Assembly (NCBI GenBank): GCA_009733575.1
Contig: ML769477.1
Coordinates: 124,001 to 188,000, forward strand
From: Gymnopus androsaceus JB14
Lineage: Eukaryota; Basidiomycota; Agaricomycetes; Agaricales; Omphalotaceae
Length of the DNA: 64,000 nucleotides
Direction: 5' to 3'
The number at the start of each line of letters is the position of its first letter. Position 1 is the stretch's first letter. The translations under genes and the position numbers were made by a program. This document shows, piece by piece, positions 61,342 through 64,000 of the stretch. A model generated the notes under the pieces. That model did not search any database and had not been told where the DNA came from. It saw only the letters and a program-made list of their open reading frames with translations.

Positions 61342-63473
61342 CTACTTTGTTTCACAATCGCCCTCGCTTCCCTTCCCATTATCCGTTCCATCGTGCTTGT
61401 CATCGCGACCGTCCTGGTTGTGATTGTTGCCCAGAGTAACACCGATACGCTGACAATCGCTACTAGGTGCTTGCTTCGAATCCTCGGCGCCATTCTGGCT
61501 AGGGTCAGAAGGACCAGACTGCTCGCCATGACGGCTGTCCGAGAGAGAGGCATCGATGGAGGGACCGCTAGAACCGTGCTTCGAACCATCTGAAGAACCA
61601 GAAGCCTGCTTCCTCGAATCACCACCGTGGAGAGCGCCAAACTTGTCATCATCGCCAGAAGGACGAGACTGACCATCTGGAGAAGACTTGCCATCGCCCT
61701 CACTTCCCTTCTCATTGTCCTTTCCATTGTCAACTTGGAGACCCTCCCTGTTAACCTCGATATCGTGCTTGTCATCGTGACCGTCGTGCTGACCGTCCTG
61801 GCCAACAGTAACATCGATACGCTGACCATCGCTACCAGGTGCTTGCTTCGAACCCTCGACGCCATTGTGGTTTGGGTCAGAGGGACCACCATGACGGCTG
61901 TCCTCGAGAGAGGCATCGAGCTTCGAATTGTCTGAAGGACCAGAAGCCTGCTTCCTCGAAGCGCCAGAAGGGCTCGACGACTCGTCGATAGGACGAGATT
62001 GACCATCTAGAGGAGAAGACTTGCCATCACGGAAAGAAGCGTCGAGCTTGTAGTCCGCATCGTCTCCAGAAGCACCAGATGGAGAAGTCTTCCTCGAAGG
62101 ACTAGCAGCCGAATCATCATGGCCATTCAAGGAAAAGCCGTTGTTGTCACTAGAGAAATGGTTCGGGTCGGTGGTTCCAATGCGAGGACGAGAAGGATCA
62201 AACGTAGAGCGATCGTTCGAGTTGGGAGAAGCGTCAGTGAGAGAGAGGTCAATCTTGTCGCCGTTCTTGTTCTTGTTGCCGCCACCGAGTAGGGGTAACG
62301 AAGACAGAAGTCCAAAGTTGGGGTCGGAACTGTGGTCGAAAGGAGGATTCTGATCTTTCGGAGGAACAGAAACCGGCGACTTGGGACCAGAGGACGGAGT
62401 ACCCCACCACCACCAAGAAGCAGGAGGCTGATCATCACTAGAGGGTTGACCAGCGTGCTGAGAAGGATCGAAAGGAGCACCAGAAGAACCGTCGTGAAGA
62501 AGATCACAGATTCCGTCGAGCTCACAGTGCTCGCCGCCATGAGAAGGGTCGGGGTGTTGCTAAGAAAACAAAAAAGAGCCTCATCAACGACACATCCGAT
62601 GAGCAAAGTAGAAAAACCAACTAACCATTGGAGGCTGAGGCCGAGGACCACGCAGAGGAAGACCGTCGGGACCGCATCGAAGAAGAGGACAAAGATCAAG
62701 ATGTCCGTTGCAGTTGTCGCCGTCTTTAGGATGGTCGGGATGCTGAGCAGAAACTCTTGTCAACGACGCGTCCGACGATAAGCAAAAGAAGAAGAAAAAA
62801 AACTAACCATCGCGTTCCAGCAAGTGCGAGCATAACGCTCAAAGTCTGAGCGAGCCATGCCAGTCGGACAGTAGTCGCTTCCAGGCTCAAGATATTCTTC
62901 TAGAGGAAGATTGAAGAGATCGAAATCGTCGGAAAGGATACACTCCTGGGGATGCTGAGCAGGACCAGGACCAAAAGACAAAGGCGGAAGACCAGGACGA
63001 GAGGGCGTGCCAGGAAGACCAGGACCAGGAATACCACCGTGAGGAACGCCATTGTTGGGATCGAGAGGATCTTCGGGATGCTGAAGAGATAGAAAGACGC
63101 GTCAACGACGCGTCCAACGATGAGCAAAGATTTTTAAAAAAAAAAACTAACCATCACGTTCCAGCATTTACTACCATCTTTGAGGAACTGGTCGCGAGTC
63201 ATGCCATCCGGACAGTAGTTAGGGTCTTGGAGAGACTTCTTGAGATCAGTAACAAGCTCGCAAAAGTTGAAGCCATCGAGACGGCACTCTTCGAAATGGA
63301 TACACTTGGGTTCATCGTTAGTGTTCTGCAAAACATCGAGCTCATCGTCAGCAACAGCGAGTAAAGGAAAACAGCGAGCTCATCGTTACCTGGTCACCGC
63401 GAGAAATGGGTCCAGCAAGAACGGAGGCACCGACGAGCAAGACGACAGGAATAGACTTGGAGAAGGAAGGCAT
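61342..63473 (-). CDS. Secreted Cys-rich and Ser/Asp/Gly-rich repeat protein
   Basis: The ATG at 63473 opens a signal peptide (MPSFSKSIPVVLLVGASVLA). Exon 2 (63152-63325) carries CIHFEECRLDG ... NYCPDGMTRDQF ... CWNVM. A related exon (about 62810-63080) carries CILSDDFDLFNL ... DYCPTGMARSDF ... CWNAM, so the Cys module is duplicated. Shorter exons follow (HPDHPKDGDNCNG, HPDPSHGGEHCEL). A long last exon has a WWWWG motif and two copies of a polar repeat (SRKQASGxSD..., GSKQAPxSDxQRIxVT, DDKHD), highly charged and probably disordered, ending CETK (stop at 61342). Several introns start ATG|GTTAGT and end AG|CAyCC and share internal text, so they were copied with their exons. A cell-wall or extracellular role is an inference. 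The gene is not recognised by name. Confidence 0.75.
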
Positions 63474-63577
63474 AGTAGCGAGTGTGAAGCGTAGGTTCAA
63501 AGAATGACAGCGACTAGAAGAAAGTCGATAGAGTGTTGAGTAGGATGCAATTGGGGGAAAAAGAACGAAGGAAGAGA

Positions 63578-63584
63578 CTATATA
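63578..63584 (-). promoter_or_regulatory. TATA box of the secreted repeat protein gene
   Basis: TATATAG on the minus strand, about 105 bases upstream of the ATG at 63473, a normal fungal distance. Confidence 0.5.
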
Positions 63585-64000
63585 CTGCCCAGGGAATGCG
63601 CACAGACCATGAAGGGGTCAGGTGACGAGTAATAACACGGCTCGCGGTTCGCGGTATTTGCGTCCGGGCGAAATAGTAGCACCTACAATCTCCAGCAAGC
63701 TCCTGCAGCTCGAAGAATTTGACCAGATCCAAGGATCAACGCTTTGACATCAACGACGGTAGCAGCCAACCAGCAACTAACCATCAAAGCAATCAATGAG
63801 CGCGTAATTTCGGCTGATCTCTGTTTAGAGTTTGGTATTCTACTACCTCTTCCTTCCAACGGCACAATACTACGGTTCATCTCGCTCGATCCAGCAACCT
63901 ATCGGCGCTGAGAAGGCATAGGGCCTTGGCCACACAGACGTAATATGACTTCAACTTTCACCTGTTATACTTTTTGCAGTTCAGCCGCTACTACGCCCCG
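63585..64000. other. Upstream flank, no supported gene
   Basis: A 65-codon minus frame (63683-63880) has no motif. Otherwise nothing is seen up to the window end. Confidence 0.4.

Noticed and set aside
61215..62006. 263-codon minus frame as a separate gene
   Set aside because: It overlaps the tail of the secreted repeat gene in another phase, has a skewed Ser/Leu/Val/Arg composition and no motif; treated as a shadow.

Overview
The window looks like nuclear DNA of a basidiomycete, most probably an Agaricomycete. Coding regions are cut by many short (about 50-60 base) GT-AG introns. Several products belong to families typical of mushroom genomes: a C2-NACHT-WD40 protein, a caspase-like C14 protein, a PIF/Harbinger transposase with a Myb/SANT-like partner, a Crz1-type zinc-finger factor and short secreted proteins. 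All functions are read from motifs; nothing was searched.

Layout. 1-17.4 kb is a transposon bed. It holds a dead Ty1/copia element (429-5842, minus, flanked by ACTTT) that itself carries a 291-base inverted-repeat element. It also holds a scaffold gap (6887-6949), a large inverted repeat with arms of about 2.9 kb (6950-9846 and 11279-14176) around a 1.4 kb centre, and a PIF/Harbinger gene pair (Myb/SANT-like gene 12994-15072 plus; 5'-truncated transposase 15202-15792 minus). Several small elements share CATCAGCAAAA-type ends but have different repetitive cores.

17.5-31 kb is a graveyard of self-recognition and cell-death type genes. A C2-NACHT-WD40 NLR-like gene (17485-22670, minus) has 14 near-identical WD40 repeats with stops and a frameshift. 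A caspase-like gene (26286-28579, minus) is broken at its catalytic His motif. Near 24.0 kb lies a partial copy of the first exon of the transporter gene found at 30.7 kb.

30.7-50.5 kb is ordinary gene space: a vacuolar amino-acid transporter (with two indels), an initiator tRNA-Met with a 35-base intron, an intact 2-oxoglutarate/Fe(II) oxygenase, a kinase-N-lobe-like hypothetical gene, a secreted six-hairpin (rhamnosidase-like) glycosidase with three +1 shifts, an EthD-like small protein, an NmrA-like NAD(P)-binding protein and a large Crz1-like C2H2 factor.

50.6-64 kb is sparser. It contains a C2H2 factor whose last coding exon is split by a 640-base terminal-inverted-repeat element, a small secreted protein gene (58576-59765) and a secreted Cys-rich, Ser/Asp/Gly-rich repeat protein (61342-63473) whose exons and introns were duplicated together.

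The strongest leads are: the element family with shared ends and unrelated repetitive cores, the large inverted repeat with one-sided CpG loss, the copia primer site matching the anticodon arm of elongator tRNA-Met, the recently homogenised WD40 array, and the exon-intron module amplification in the secreted repeat gene. Single-base shifts (mostly +1) occur in several genes that are otherwise well conserved, while neighbouring genes are clean; sequencing error and true decay cannot be separated from this sequence alone.
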